Assembly: GCA_002077065.1 (NCBI GenBank)
Contig: NAJO01000024.1
Coordinates: 434,001-498,000 of the forward strand
Source: Cryoendolithus antarcticus
Lineage: Eukaryota > Ascomycota > Dothideomycetes > Cladosporiales > Cladosporiaceae
Reading direction: 5' to 3'
Length of the DNA: 64,000 nucleotides
In this document: positions 10,678 through 21,832 of the stretch, piece after piece
Numbering within the stretch: position 1 is the first letter of the stretch
Layout: each line of letters begins with the position of its first letter
Position numbers and translations under genes: made by a program
The notes under the pieces: generated by a model
The model's database searches: none
What the model was told of the DNA's origin: nothing
Seen by the model: only the letters and a program-made list of their open reading frames with translations

Positions 10678-11869
10678 CTACAACAGATCCCTCCGGACAA
10701 ACTCTTCCCTCAACGTCTTGCCCAAGCTCGCCGGACTCTTCTCAACAATGACACCCGCTCCCTCAAGCGCACTGATCTTCGAGTCCGCACCTCCCTTTCC
10801 TCCACTCACAATAGCTCCCGCGTGCCCCATTCTCCGTCCTGGCGGCGCAGAGATTCCAGCAATGAAGCTCACAACCGGCTTCTGCTTCTCCCTGTTTGCC
10901 TCCTTGAGGAACTCTGCTGCGTCCTCCTCAGCGGATCCGCCAATCTCGCCGATCATGATGATACCGTCTGTCTCGGCGTCGTCGAGGAAGACGCGTAGAC
11001 AGTCGATGAAATTCGTACCGCTGAAGGGGTCGCCACCGATGCCGATCACGAGGGATTGGCCGAGGCCGGCTTGCGTGGTTTGGTTGACGGCTTCGTATGT
11101 TAGAGTGCCGGAGCGGGAGACAATACCGATGCGGCCGCGTTTGTGGATGAAGCCGGGCATGATGCCGATTTTGCATTGGCCCTAAAACCGAGTGTCAGCT
11201 TTATGCCCTTCAACGACCGTTCGCAATGCCTCTCTTCGCGTTCGCTACTCAGATATACTAATTGAGTAATCACTCCCGCATTGCAGGTCATACTCTTCCT
11301 ATCATAGAATTTTGTGTATAACTCATCACAGAAGCCACCCACGTCCTGAACCATGCAAGAATAGTACATACCGGCGCAATGATACCAGGGCAATTCGGTC
11401 CCACCAGTCTCGTCTTACTCTGCGTCTTCAACATGTCCGTAATGCGCACCATGTCATGCTGTGGGATCCCCTCGGTAATGCACACTACAAGCGGGATCTC
11501 CGCCTGGATAGCCTCCTCAATCCCCGCTGCAGCAACAGGAGGCGGCATGAAGATTGCGCTTGCAGTCGCGCCAGTCTCCTTCACCGCATCGCTGACCGTA
11601 GCGAAGACTGGCTTTCCCAAGTGCTGTGTGCCAGCTTTCTTGGGGTTCGTGCCGCCGACTACCTTGGTGCCATACTCGATTGCTTGCTGGGCGTGAAATG
11701 TGCCCTGCTTGCCGGTGAAACCCTGGAAGATCACACCTGTCTCGCCGGTGACGCGGAGGTTTACATTCGTCGAAGCGTAGCCCGAGGGTTGGGCGATGGA
11801 ATAGTTGGCGGAGCGGGTGATGCCTGAGCTGCGGAGGGACCGGGTCAGGGGTTGCCGTATGGCCTGCAT
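10678..11869 (-). CDS. LSC1: Succinyl-CoA ligase alpha subunit, mitochondrial
   Basis: Exons 11869-11372 and 11181-10678 encode 333 aa; the 190-bp intron has donor GTATGT, acceptor TTTTAG and phase 0. The TCA-cycle enzyme converts succinyl-CoA to succinate with substrate-level phosphorylation in the matrix. Visible are an Arg-rich presequence ([16 protein letters not shown]), the CoA-binding part with [15 protein letters not shown] and [10 protein letters not shown], the NCPGIIAP|G junction, and [18 protein letters not shown] with the phosphohistidine. Divergent from ELP3 with 258 bp between start codons. Confidence 0.95.
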
Positions 11870-12127
11870 GATTGCAATGTGACCTCACGGCTCCGGTCGG
11901 GGCGGAGCGGAGGTGTCGATGTAGAGAGCGAGAGGAGGGGAGGGGTGGTGGTCGGCGATAGGAGAGCTTGCGGCCAAGCTGGAGCTCTCTTCTTTTTGGC
12001 CGAAGTTGGTCCATTGGCCCGTGCGTACTTTGGATTTATATGAGTGCAATTCAATATAGCAACGGATCACCTTCACAACTTCCCTTCGCCTGTGCAGCAG
12101 GACGCGGGACGTCCAAGATCTGCTACG
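11870..12127. promoter_or_regulatory. Divergent promoter LSC1 / ELP3
   Basis: The 258 bp between the two start codons contains a purine-rich tract (about 11915-11950) just upstream of LSC1. TTTATATGA at about 12035 could be a TATA-like element for ELP3, but it sits only about 90 bp from the ATG. Confidence 0.4.
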
Positions 12128-13876
12128 ATGTCCACGACTACTACGACCACCCAGACTAATGTCAACAAGCGCAAGAACCTTGGTGCAGCTCAGATTAAGA
12201 AACTTGCTCCCGAAAACGAGCGATACATACGAGCGTGCGCAGACATAGCAAATGTCCTCGTCGAAGACTATGAGCAATCCCAGCAGACCGGTGTCATCAA
12301 AGACATCAATCTCAATGCCCTTCGCGGCCAGATAGCGAAGAAGCACTATTTATCCAATTTGCCACCACTCACAGCCATCATCGCCGCAGTGCCTGAGCAG
12401 CACAAGAAGTACATCCTGCCGAAGTTGATTGCAAAGCCAATTCGAAGTGCATCTGGTATCGCTGTTGTGGCGGTGATGTGCAAGCCGCATCGATGCCCTC
12501 ATATCGCCTACACAGGCAACATCTGCGTCTACTGTCCCGGTGGACCAGATAGCGACTTCGAATACTCGACTCAGTCCTACACGGGATACGAACCTACGAG
12601 TATGCGTGCCATTAGAGCGCGATACGATCCCTTCGAGCAGGCTCGAGGCAGAGTTGACCAGATCCGCAGTCTGGGTCATAGTGTCGACAAGGTCGAGTAC
12701 ATCATCATGGGTGGCACATTCATGAGTCTAAGCGTGAAGTATCGAGAGGAATTCATCTCGCAGCTACATAATGCGCTATCTGGCTATCAGACCAATCACG
12801 TCGACGAAGCAGTCATGGCAGGCGAGATGAGCAACACCAAATGTGTGGGCATCACCATCGAAACGCGCCCAGACTACTGTCTACCTCCTCATCTGACGGA
12901 CATGCTCCGCTACGGCTGCACACGCCTCGAAGTCGGCGTGCAGAGCCTGTATGAGGATGTCGCGCGCGACACGAACCGCGGGCACACAGTCAAAGCAGTC
13001 TGCGAGACCTTTGCAATGTCGAAAGACGCAGGCTTCAAGGTCGTCTCCCACATGATGCCTGACTTGCCAAACGTGGGTCTCGAGCGCGATCTGTTCCAAT
13101 TTCAAGAGTACTTCGAGAACCCTGCCTTCCGCACAGATGGCCTGAAGTTGTACCCTACCCTCGTCATCCGCGGCACAGGTTTGTATGAGCTCTGGCGGAC
13201 AGGCAGGTACAAGAACTACACGCCCAATGTCCTCATCGATCTCGTCGCCCGCATCCTGGCGCTCATCCCGCCCTGGACACGCATCTATCGCGTGCAGAGA
13301 GACATTCCTATGCCTCTTGTCACTTCAGGCGTGGAGAATGGCAATCTGCGTGAACTAGCACTGGCTCGCATGAAGGATTTCGGCACCACCTGTCGCGATG
13401 TTCGCACGCGAGAAGTAGGCATCAACGAAGTCAAGCACAAGATCCGACCGAACCAAGTCGAGCTCGTACGGCGTGATTACGTTGCAAACGGCGGCTGGGA
13501 GACATTCCTAGCATATGAGGATCCGAAGCAGGACATCCTCATCGCCTTGCTGCGCCTGCGGAAGTGTACAGAGAAGTACACTTTCCGGGAGGAGCTGACG
13601 GGACAGCAGACGAGTCTGGTGCGAGAGCTGCATGTATACGGCTCGGCTGTGCCCATACACGAGCGTGTGAAAGGCAAGAGCCAGCATCAGGGGTATGGTA
13701 CTTTGCTTATGCAGGAGGCTGAGCGGATCGCCAGGGACGAGCACGGCAGCGAGAAGATCGCTATCATCTCTGGTGTCGGCGTTCGCGGGTACTACAAGCG
13801 GCTCGGATACTGGCTGGACGGACCGTACATGAGCAAGATGCTCAAGGCCGATGACTCCGATAGTGATGATGATTGA
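12128..13876 (+). CDS. ELP3: Elongator complex catalytic subunit ELP3
   Basis: This is a single-exon, 582-aa protein. It has the radical-SAM core with cluster cysteines C123, C133 and C136 in [19 protein letters not shown], followed by the nearly invariant [20 protein letters not shown]. The C-terminal acetyltransferase domain includes [24 protein letters not shown] and [14 protein letters not shown]. Elongator makes the 5-carboxymethyl modification of U34 in tRNA anticodons and so tunes translation. The ATG at 12128 gives the typical short basic lead; the frame stays open upstream to a GTG at 12044. Its stop lies 13 bp from the stop of RIT1 on the other strand. Confidence 0.96.
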   Translation: MSTTTTTTQTNVNKRKNLGAAQIKKLAPENERYIRACADIANVLVEDYEQSQQTGVIKDINLNALRGQIAKKHYLSNLPPLTAIIAAVPEQHKKYILPKLIAKPIRSASGIAVVAVMCKPHRCPHIAYTGNICVYCPGGPDSDFEYSTQSYTGYEPTSMRAIRARYDPFEQARGRVDQIRSLGHSVDKVEYIIMGGTFMSLSVKYREEFISQLHNALSGYQTNHVDEAVMAGEMSNTKCVGITIETRPDYCLPPHLTDMLRYGCTRLEVGVQSLYEDVARDTNRGHTVKAVCETFAMSKDAGFKVVSHMMPDLPNVGLERDLFQFQEYFENPAFRTDGLKLYPTLVIRGTGLYELWRTGRYKNYTPNVLIDLVARILALIPPWTRIYRVQRDIPMPLVTSGVENGNLRELALARMKDFGTTCRDVRTREVGINEVKHKIRPNQVELVRRDYVANGGWETFLAYEDPKQDILIALLRLRKCTEKYTFREELTGQQTSLVRELHVYGSAVPIHERVKGKSQHQGYGTLLMQEAERIARDEHGSEKIAIISGVGVRGYYKRLGYWLDGPYMSKMLKADDSDSDDD

Positions 13877-13889
13877 GTGCCTATTGGTG

Positions 13890-15309
13890 TCAGCCCATGA
13901 GATGAGCATTGACACTCTGTAAGGTTGCTCGACTCGGCGAGACATCTGGAATGGAAGCCATGATCCAGCTCAGTCGCTTCTTGATCTCGACCTTACTCGG
14001 CACAGGCTGACGTAGCGGCAAGGTTAGACTACCATGTTCGTCGAAGTACATGCACAGGATGGCTAAGGCGGCACCGACCGAGTGATCTCGACCTGTGTCG
14101 CAAGTGACTAAGACGTGCCGTGCTGGAGTTTCGAATTGTGGAAGCCTCTCCAACTTTGCTAGATGCAAGCGAAGGTCACGACTCCCGAGCTTGCCTAAGC
14201 CACAGGGTAAATGGATGACTCTCGGAGACAGAGCGCGTCGATCGGCCCGGATCACTGGCGGAAGCGTCGCAGCGAGGCATACGATCACGTCGTAGTCCTG
14301 CAATCTCGACTTGGAATCAATCAGAGACGCATTGTCGCCCACCGCGAGCGCATAAGCTGGGCTGATTCGTATCGGAAGCCGACTACTTGTCGTGCTCTTC
14401 TTCATGAGCGTTGTGATAGTCTCGGACAGAGCGTCGTCAGAGGTAGCGAGCAGCGCATCAGCATTTGCCCAGAAAGTCACTGCGTCCAAGCCGCATGCCC
14501 AAGCCTCGCTGTCGTCTGCGGCACCCTGCACGTATGCTGCGCCGAGCTTGGAGCTCTCCGAAGCGCGGCTCGAGGCAGTACAGAGCATGACATAGGCGTG
14601 ATCCTCGTCTGTCGATATCGTGCGGCCTAGGTCAGTCTCTGGAGTGATCCACACTGCACGCATAGGTCTTTGCAGCTTCGCCCGTAACGCGGGCAAGTCA
14701 AGATCTAGACTTCGGGCGTCTCGAACGAAGCCTTCCAGTCGCGCATCGATCTGCGCATGCTCAGACGCAGACACAACATCCTCCGGCGTCCTCAACCAAT
14801 GCGACTCAGGATGTTCTGGGAAGAGCAATCGGTTCAGCACAGCAATCCAAATCGGTGCAGTCTTAGACAGAGCATCGGGCATCGACTTCCCTCGTCGAGT
14901 GCTGTCAACAATAATACAGCTGCCGAGTTCGTCAGTAACGATGTCAGCTACAATTACATCATCCAAGACTCACTCACCCCTTCCCCGTCCCCACCACATC
15001 AAGCACCTGCAAATTCAGCCTCCGTAAACTAAACGCCCATTGCCCCGCATGCCCGTCCGTAGACTTGAAGTACGCGCTCCCTGCCTTCCGCTCAGGGGGC
15101 ACATACCAGCTCCCGCAGCGTTCGTTGGTTATGAGAGGTAAATTGAAGTGATCTGCGATGGTAAGGACGAAGCTGGCGTCCGAGCGGATTGAGCGCAGCC
15201 GGTTGGTGATTGAGAGATTTTGGCGTTTGAGGGATGTGAGAGTTGTGGAGATGCTTGTGGAGGCGCTCGGGAAGATGAGCGAGTGAAGAGATAGGGGAGG
15301 TGAGGACAT
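13890..15309 (-). CDS. RIT1: tRNA A64-2'-O-ribosylphosphate transferase
   Basis: Exons 15309-14978 and 14919-13890 (58-bp intron, donor GTGAGT, acceptor GGCAG, phase 2) encode 453 aa. Rit1 adds a ribosyl phosphate to A64 of initiator tRNA-Met, which keeps it out of elongation; it occurs in fungi and plants. Motifs are SDASFVLTIADHFNLPLI, NERCGSWYV, YFKSTDGHAGQWAFS, and across the junction VVGTGKG|CIIVDSTRRGK, then MPDALSKTAPIW. The C-terminal dual-specificity-phosphatase-like fold has LVTCDTGRDHSVGAALAI. An alternative in which the frame is read straight through fails because exon 1 reaches a TGA inside the intron. Confidence 0.93.
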
Positions 15310-18300
15310 CGAGGTAGCGAGATTTTGTTGCTGTGGGTTTTGATCGAGTATCAGTACTAGGGATTGGTTCGAGAGGTGCAGGTGAAGTCAAATTTGTGAC
15401 ACGGCTTGGCACTACCAGTGTCTCGAAGGAGGGACCGTATGAACGTTGCAGCAAGTATCACGCACGTCACCTGAATCAAATTGTTCCAGCTACTCGACGA
15501 AAGCGGGCTGGGTGAAAGGCTGATGCTCTATTTCGCGGCGTGGAGTTTGTGGTTTCTCGCAGAAACGTACGCCAACACAGTATGCTTAGAGGTACTAGAG
15601 CCCAAATCTGTGTTTTCCATATAACGGTACATAACACTCGCTGAATCAAAGGGATGACCAGTAATTATGTCTGCTATCTTCTGCTCGGCATTGCACCGTA
15701 GACTCGGTTGCGACTCTACGATCGCTATCCCGTGTACTGCCTGGACAACTTGAAGGAGGATCCCGATTTGATCCCACAATCTCAATACGGGACAAGCACT
15801 CAAGGCTTGTTACGCTTACTTGTAACGGACGATATTGCGTTAGCAGTAGAGCGCCCATCAACGTTCCAGTCTTCCATAGAGATTCTTGCAATCCCGAAGA
15901 GTAGCTTCTTTTCCTCCTTTCGCTCGATCGGGGAGCTTAAGGTCGTTAACCTTCCCGGTATTGAGGCACTTGCACTTGACGCGTGACCTGGGGCAGGCTA
16001 TCAAGCTCGTTGAAAACATTGGCAGTGGTGACCGAAGTAACTATGCAGTCGGTGGACTGTCGTAAGATGGAGATACTTGCATACCTTTGAGGCACGGACA
16101 GCGCGAACTAGCGGATGCGCATTCTTGAGAGCTCTTAGCAGTGGATGCTACTCCAACAAACGTTTGCGGTCGAGGATCGCACAGTGATCACCAGCAAGTT
16201 TGTACGTGATACCAGTCGATGCTCTCTCGTTGCGAGCAATTGCACCTTCCGCTCACACACCTTCGGTATTGTAGTACTCTAGAAAGAGCGGTATGATATT
16301 GGATAGCGACTTCATACGGGCAGGGGCTGAAAGAGCTAAGACAAGTGCGTCGCGAGACACTTTACTTGCTCACCTGATACTTTCTGATAGGTTTGCAAGA
16401 TGTACGTCGTAGCCAAAGGCTAATTCACAATACTGTGCCCTGACGGAGCTATGGAGGTCCAACTGTATGCCGCTGCCAGTCAGCGACACAGCCCATCGCA
16501 GTGGGACATCTGATGATCATGATCTCGGGATGTCCTCAGCCTTCTCTTATCCCTCAAGAACAATTACATGCCGCACTCAACTGCCACAACTCGCTGCTTC
16601 TCGCATTCGGAGTTTTGCAGACGAATGTCGACAGCTCCGGAGAAATTGGAATCTGGAACAGCTTGCCCACATCCGAAGATCTTCCATCCGTGCTCGGGGA
16701 CCGTTGGGTTCGAGTCGTGGCGATCGGAGCCGCAGATGATCGGCAGTTGTTACTCTGGACATTTGGATGTGAGTTCAGGGCATGTTCTGTATCCTTCACT
16801 AGCAGTTGAGCGTAGAGTATGCACCTAGCATATTCATCGAACCTAGTGGAGCACCATCAGCTCGGAAGAAGGCCAGACCACGTGAGCATATGCAGCTTGC
16901 AGTCTACTTGGTAGCCAAGAAACCGTATTGATGGGCCCACGGCAGTCGCTCATTTTCCCCGAAGTTCATGCGACTGCACTCCAGACCCCATCTGGAAACA
17001 GCGGAGCTTGCGAGCGGCAGCTGAGAACATCGCCTGAGATCCAAATGTCAGGCGGAGAGTGGTGGAGTGCAGATACTGGAGTTGCGTGGAGCGCGAGCAG
17101 AAATTGCTGGAGGCAAAGTGGACTAGAGATCAGTGCGTTCGGCTGTACCGCGGCGGCGAATGCTGACCGAAATATCGCACGATCGCGGCGTTCGCTGAGC
17201 AGCCAGCGAGCGCGTGACGACGGCAGAGGTGCGAATGATAAACAAAGACCAAGGATACGACAAGCCCTTCACGTGGCGACCGCGTGGTCTATATTGCTGG
17301 ACAAAGCCGGCCTCCAGCACCATGCGCATGATCGCAGGCGCACAAGACTTGACGACTCGTGATGTCGCAAACCCTAAACACTCGATCTTGGCGCTTACCT
17401 GCAACGTTGCAGCGCCTGTGCCACCTCAAACGGAGCAGCATCCCGAAGCGGATGATCCCACTGGCGACATGTGGAATCGCGGCGGATCTGTTGCTCGTGC
17501 CATGCTTGCCTTGCCGTGTTCGCAGTGGTCCTTTGTGCGCAGCCATGTGGCCGTCATGCACGAGTTGTGCGCGAAGGTCTGCCGATATTCGTCCCGAAGT
17601 GGGCGCCCGAAGATGTCATCTCACGTTTCAAGCTTTTCTCGCAGATGGCCAGGGCGCGGCCGAGGTGATGAGCTCAAAATTGTGCATCTGTCATCGTTTC
17701 GAGCCATGCCGCCGAGAGACATATCGTCATGCAAGTAATCAATGCGTAGCTCTAAGATCTCAAATGGTGTACAAGGCGTCCCAGCAACGTGGTTGTAAGA
17801 TTGAGTCTAGTGGACTAGAGTTAGGTCTCGACTGCTTGACCCGCAACGCGAAATGCATACGACCCCCAGTGGACGGCGTGACGGATCGACGCGCCGCAAA
17901 GCTTTCGGCCTGCAGGACCCCAAGCGGCATAGCACCCGCGCCTAGAAGGTCAGACTCGATCTAGAAGGGCTGGAGGTCGCACTCGTGTGTCAGAGCTGGC
18001 GCAGAGGCCGCTCCCAGCCGTGATGTGTGAATACGAGAACCAGTCGTACGATCCCCGTGAATGGAAATCACAATGCAAGACTGGCACTGTGAACGTTAAG
18101 ACATGAGCCTGACGCAACGATTTCCTTTCGCGCGATTCCGCTGCGGCACGGCCGACATTATGCACATTTGATTAATGAATCGCGGCTGCGGGGAACCTGC
18201 CCCCTCATCGCATCGAGTGTTCGGGCTGGCGTCAGCGTGGGCCGAGCGATGCGGCAGGGACTGGAGTCTGGCGACATTTCGGGTGCATGGCAACGCGCTC

Positions 18301-19135
18301 TATTCAACAAAGCGCAACAGTGATCTCGCCTCGTCCACGATGAGCAGCGAATAGGTGGAGAGAAGTGGGCCAAATTTGCAGTGCCGGGTGGCATCCAAAG
18401 GAGGGCTCGATGGACCAAGCTCGGCAAGCAAGCCGAAAGGCGCTCTCATGAGTGGCTGGTCGATCGACACATGTGACTTGGGGAAAAACTTAGCCCAAGC
18501 ATTGTCCAAGTCTCGCCTGGCGTTGCTCGCTGCGAGCGCTGCTATCGACGGGCCCTGCCATGTGGGTTTCTGGTTGTGAAGTGCCAGTACGAGGCTGGTG
18601 AAGTGAAGCCATGCAACATGTGCTGCCGGGACAACGATGCATTCCACGCAAATCTACCACGCCAGCCAGGGGCTTGTGACCCAGTGTAACGCCATGTGGT
18701 AGCACGGCCAGCCTCGAGTGTAATCTTGTAGCATCCTTCCACAGAGACTGCTCGCTTGCCCAGTCACGCCCAGTGCATTCACTCCGCGCATCTGGGGTAG
18801 CCGCCCCGTTAGCGCACGCCACCAATGCATAGTGAAGTGGAGGCCGGCTAGCGTTGGTACCCACAAAGACCAATTGAAGGCGCATTTGAGCGCCGCACGT
18901 GATGGCCCAAGCTTCCTCCGCACTGTCACGCGCCTGCCGCATCATTTAAGTCCTTGCTGCCGCTGTTGCATTGTTGATTGTGTTCCTTTGATCCACGCTC
19001 TTGGTTCCTCTTGTGTTGCTGCTCCACCCACTACCACTCATCCACCTCACCTCATCAGCACAAGCAGTCTACCAAGACCTGCGCATCGAGTAACACCCCT
19101 ACCCTACTCATATCAAAGCAACAGCACACGCAGCC
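15310..19135. other. Gene-poor 3.8-kb region, no gene recognised
   Basis: No reading frame here resembles a known family and none is convincing after trying plausible splices. Two frames look slightly protein-like but cannot be supported: + strand about 15708-15986 and + strand about 16501-16809. Base composition is not strongly AT-biased, so there is no obvious repeat-induced point mutation. I saw no terminal repeats or tRNA. The right end must hold the hexose transporter promoter; the left end holds that of RIT1. Confidence 0.35.
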
Positions 19136-20835
19136 ATGCCTGGCGGTGCGCTCGCCGCGACTGGCGATGTCGACCGCATCGAGGCGCCGGTCACCGTGAA
19201 GGCCTACCTCATCTGCGCCTTCGCGTCGTTCGGTGGTATTTTCTTCGGTTACGACTCTGGTTACATCAACGGTGTCACGGGTTCAAAGGTCTTCATTGAG
19301 CTCGTTGAGGGCCCCGGCGCCACCGCGCTCAAGGGCAGCAACTTGTCGCTCATCACATCCATCCTCTCTGCTGGTACCTTCTTCGGCGCAATCATTGCCG
19401 GTGATGTCTCTGACATGATCGGTCGCAAATGGACCGTCATCATGGGCTGCGCTATCTACATCATCGGTATGTCTTTCTCGGGGCACTTCACAAAATATTC
19501 GAGAACTTTGTACTAACCACGATCTCAGGTGTGGTCATCCAAATCGCTGAATCAAAGGGTCTCGCATGCATCGTCGCCGGTCGTCTCATCGCAGGTCTCG
19601 GTGTCGGATTCGAGTCCGCCATTGTTATCCTCTACATGTCCGAGATTTGCCCGAAGAAGGTCCGTGGCGCGCTCGTTGCTGGATACCAATTCTGCATCAC
19701 CATTGGTATCTTGGTCGCATCATGCGTCAACTACGCCACGCAGAACCGCACCGACTCCGGCAGCTACCGCATTCCCATCGGTATCCAGTTCGCTTGGGGT
19801 CTGATCCTCGGCGGTGGCCTCATGCTACTACCCGACTCGCCCCGTTACTTCGTCAAGCGCGGACGCGTCGAGAAGGCTCGCAATGCTCTCGGCCGCCTCC
19901 GTGGCCAGCCCGGTGACAGCGAGTACATCGAGGCTGAGCTCGCTGAGATCATCGCCAACGAGGAGTACGAGCGTTCGGTCATCCCCGCTGGCGGCTGGTT
20001 CACCGGCTGGGCAAACTGCTTCTCCGGCTCCGTTTTCAAGTCGAACTCCAACTTGCGCAAGACCATCCTCGGTACTTCCCTCCAGATGATGCAACAGTGG
20101 ACCGGTGTCAACTTCATCTTCTACTACTCTACGCCCTTTCTGCAATCGACCGGTGCCATCGGCAACCCCTTCCTGATCTCCCTGATCTTCACCCTCGTCA
20201 ACGTCTGCTCGACCCCGATCTCCTTCTACACTGTTGAGAAGTTCGGTCGTCGCCCGCTGCTCGTCTGGGGTGCCCTTGGTATGTTGATCTGCCAGTTTCT
20301 CGTTGCCATTATTGGTGTGACCGTCGGCTTCAACAAGACTTTCGTCAACGCAGCCGGTGACACCCGCGCTGTCAACCTCTCGGCCGTCAACGCCCAGGTC
20401 GCCTTCATCGCCATCTTCATCTTCTTCTTCGCCTCCACCTGGGGTCCGGGTGCCTGGATCGTCATCGGCGAGATCTTCCCTCTGCCCATCCGCTCGCGTG
20501 GTGTCGCTCTCTCGACTGCCTCCAACTGGCTCTGGAACACCATCATCGCCGTCATCACCCCCTACATGGTCGGAGAGACCGAGGGCAACCTCAAGTCCTC
20601 CGTCTTCTTCATTTGGGGCGGCCTGTGTACGTGCGCTTTCGTGTACGCTTTCTTCCTCGTGCCCGAGACCAAGGGTCTGTCGCTCGAGCAAGTCGACCAG
20701 ATGATGGCCGAGACCACGCCGCGTACCTCCGCCAAGTGGAAGCCGCATTCCACTTTCGCCAGCCAGATGGGCCTCAAGGGCGACAAGATGGACCTCAATG
20801 TCGAGGACGTCGAGAGGAAGGGTTCGGTGTTCTAG
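19136..20835 (+). CDS. Hexose transporter, MFS sugar porter family
   Basis: Exons 19136-19466 and 19529-20835 encode 545 aa; the 62-bp intron has donor GTATGT, a perfect TACTAAC branch site at 19511 and acceptor CTCAG. This is a 12-helix plasma-membrane sugar/proton symporter type. Family marks are GGIFFGYDSGYINGV in helix 1, DMIGRKW after helix 2, RLIAGLGVGFESA, DSPRYFVKRGR, QQWTGVNFIFYY, and the PETKGLSLEQVDQMM signature after helix 12. Closest in style to fungal high-affinity glucose transporters. Codons end strongly in C compared with neighbouring genes, which suggests high expression. Substrate is inferred from family only. Confidence 0.92.
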
Positions 20836-21832
20836 AGAAGTTGCGTATATCATGTGGACAGGAACAGGACATTGATGGGGTGTATAATTCGAGTTGTTGA
20901 GTAGTCTGATGCTGCTGTCGGGGTCAGGGGGTTTGGTCAATAGCCTGCTTCCGCCCTGGATCGTGGCAAATGCAGTATACTTCACACCATCACAAGACTT
21001 CAACCTCCTCCTTTATCACTTTGTAAACCTCAACATCGCGCGTTCCGATTGTCGTGTACCTAGTTAGTAGACCTCGTCTTCACCACTCCCCCGACGATTA
21101 ACGTCGTTGCCCTCCGCTCTGGCCCGCTGTGTGCCATTCTACAGTCGAACGATATCTACACCGTGCCTTGCTCGTCGGCACGTACTCAGGCAGTGCTCTT
21201 CATTCTCATCCCCATCTTCGCAGCCCGTGAAGCACTGACTGGGGGCAATCTCATCGGCGTACAGAAGTGCAGCCTCGTCTTCGTACTGCGTTCGCGCGGT
21301 CTGGATCGGCTTCTTCCTTAGAATTTGTTCAAGCTTACACTACGGCAGGTGTATCCTTTGAGAAGCCTCCACCGTCGATTGACTTTGCTAACCTGATACG
21401 AGTTCGGAAATATAGCTGCAATAGATTCTGCGTGGTTCTTGACATTCTTCGACTCTCGCTTTCTGGAATTTACATGGACATGAAACCGATGAGCGGAAGA
21501 ATGGTACATATGGCTTCAACACTCAGATCAAGTGTCGCAGGTCCATTTAGCACGTACGCCGATGGCAGCGATAAAGGGCCTGGAGTCATTCGTTGCAATT
21601 CTTTCTGATTAAGGTACACCGTTGCATGCATCGCCCCGGGGGTATCGTATATCTACCGCCTGCACCTGTAATGATTAAAGAAAGACCCAGCATTACCCGA
21701 ACCCATCTTCCCTCGTCGACTTCGACCGTCATCTCCGATGTTAAGCTCGATCCCGCATGACTTCGTCCGCATCATGTCATCCCAAGAACGCCACTCCATC
21801 GACACCGCCTCGAGGAGTGTCTTCGCCGCCCC
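20836..21832. other. Intergenic between hexose transporter and MATH/RING gene (convergent)
   Basis: The 997 bp between two converging stop codons. A small frame on + (about 21267-21608) shows no family features. It is probably 3' UTRs and spacer. Confidence 0.35.

Noticed and set aside
10502..11185. Plus-strand open frame of 227 codons over LSC1
   Set aside because: Antisense to LSC1 exon 2; composition reflects the LSC1 codons.
14920..14977. A 30-nt intron in RIT1 ending at the first TAG/AG after the donor
   Set aside because: It is too short for a fungal intron and shifts into a stop; the 58-nt intron restores the conserved junction.
19828..21003. Minus-strand open frame of 391 codons over the hexose transporter
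   Set aside because: It is an antisense shadow caused by strong C-ending codon bias; its product is Glu/Asp/Gly-rich without any domain.
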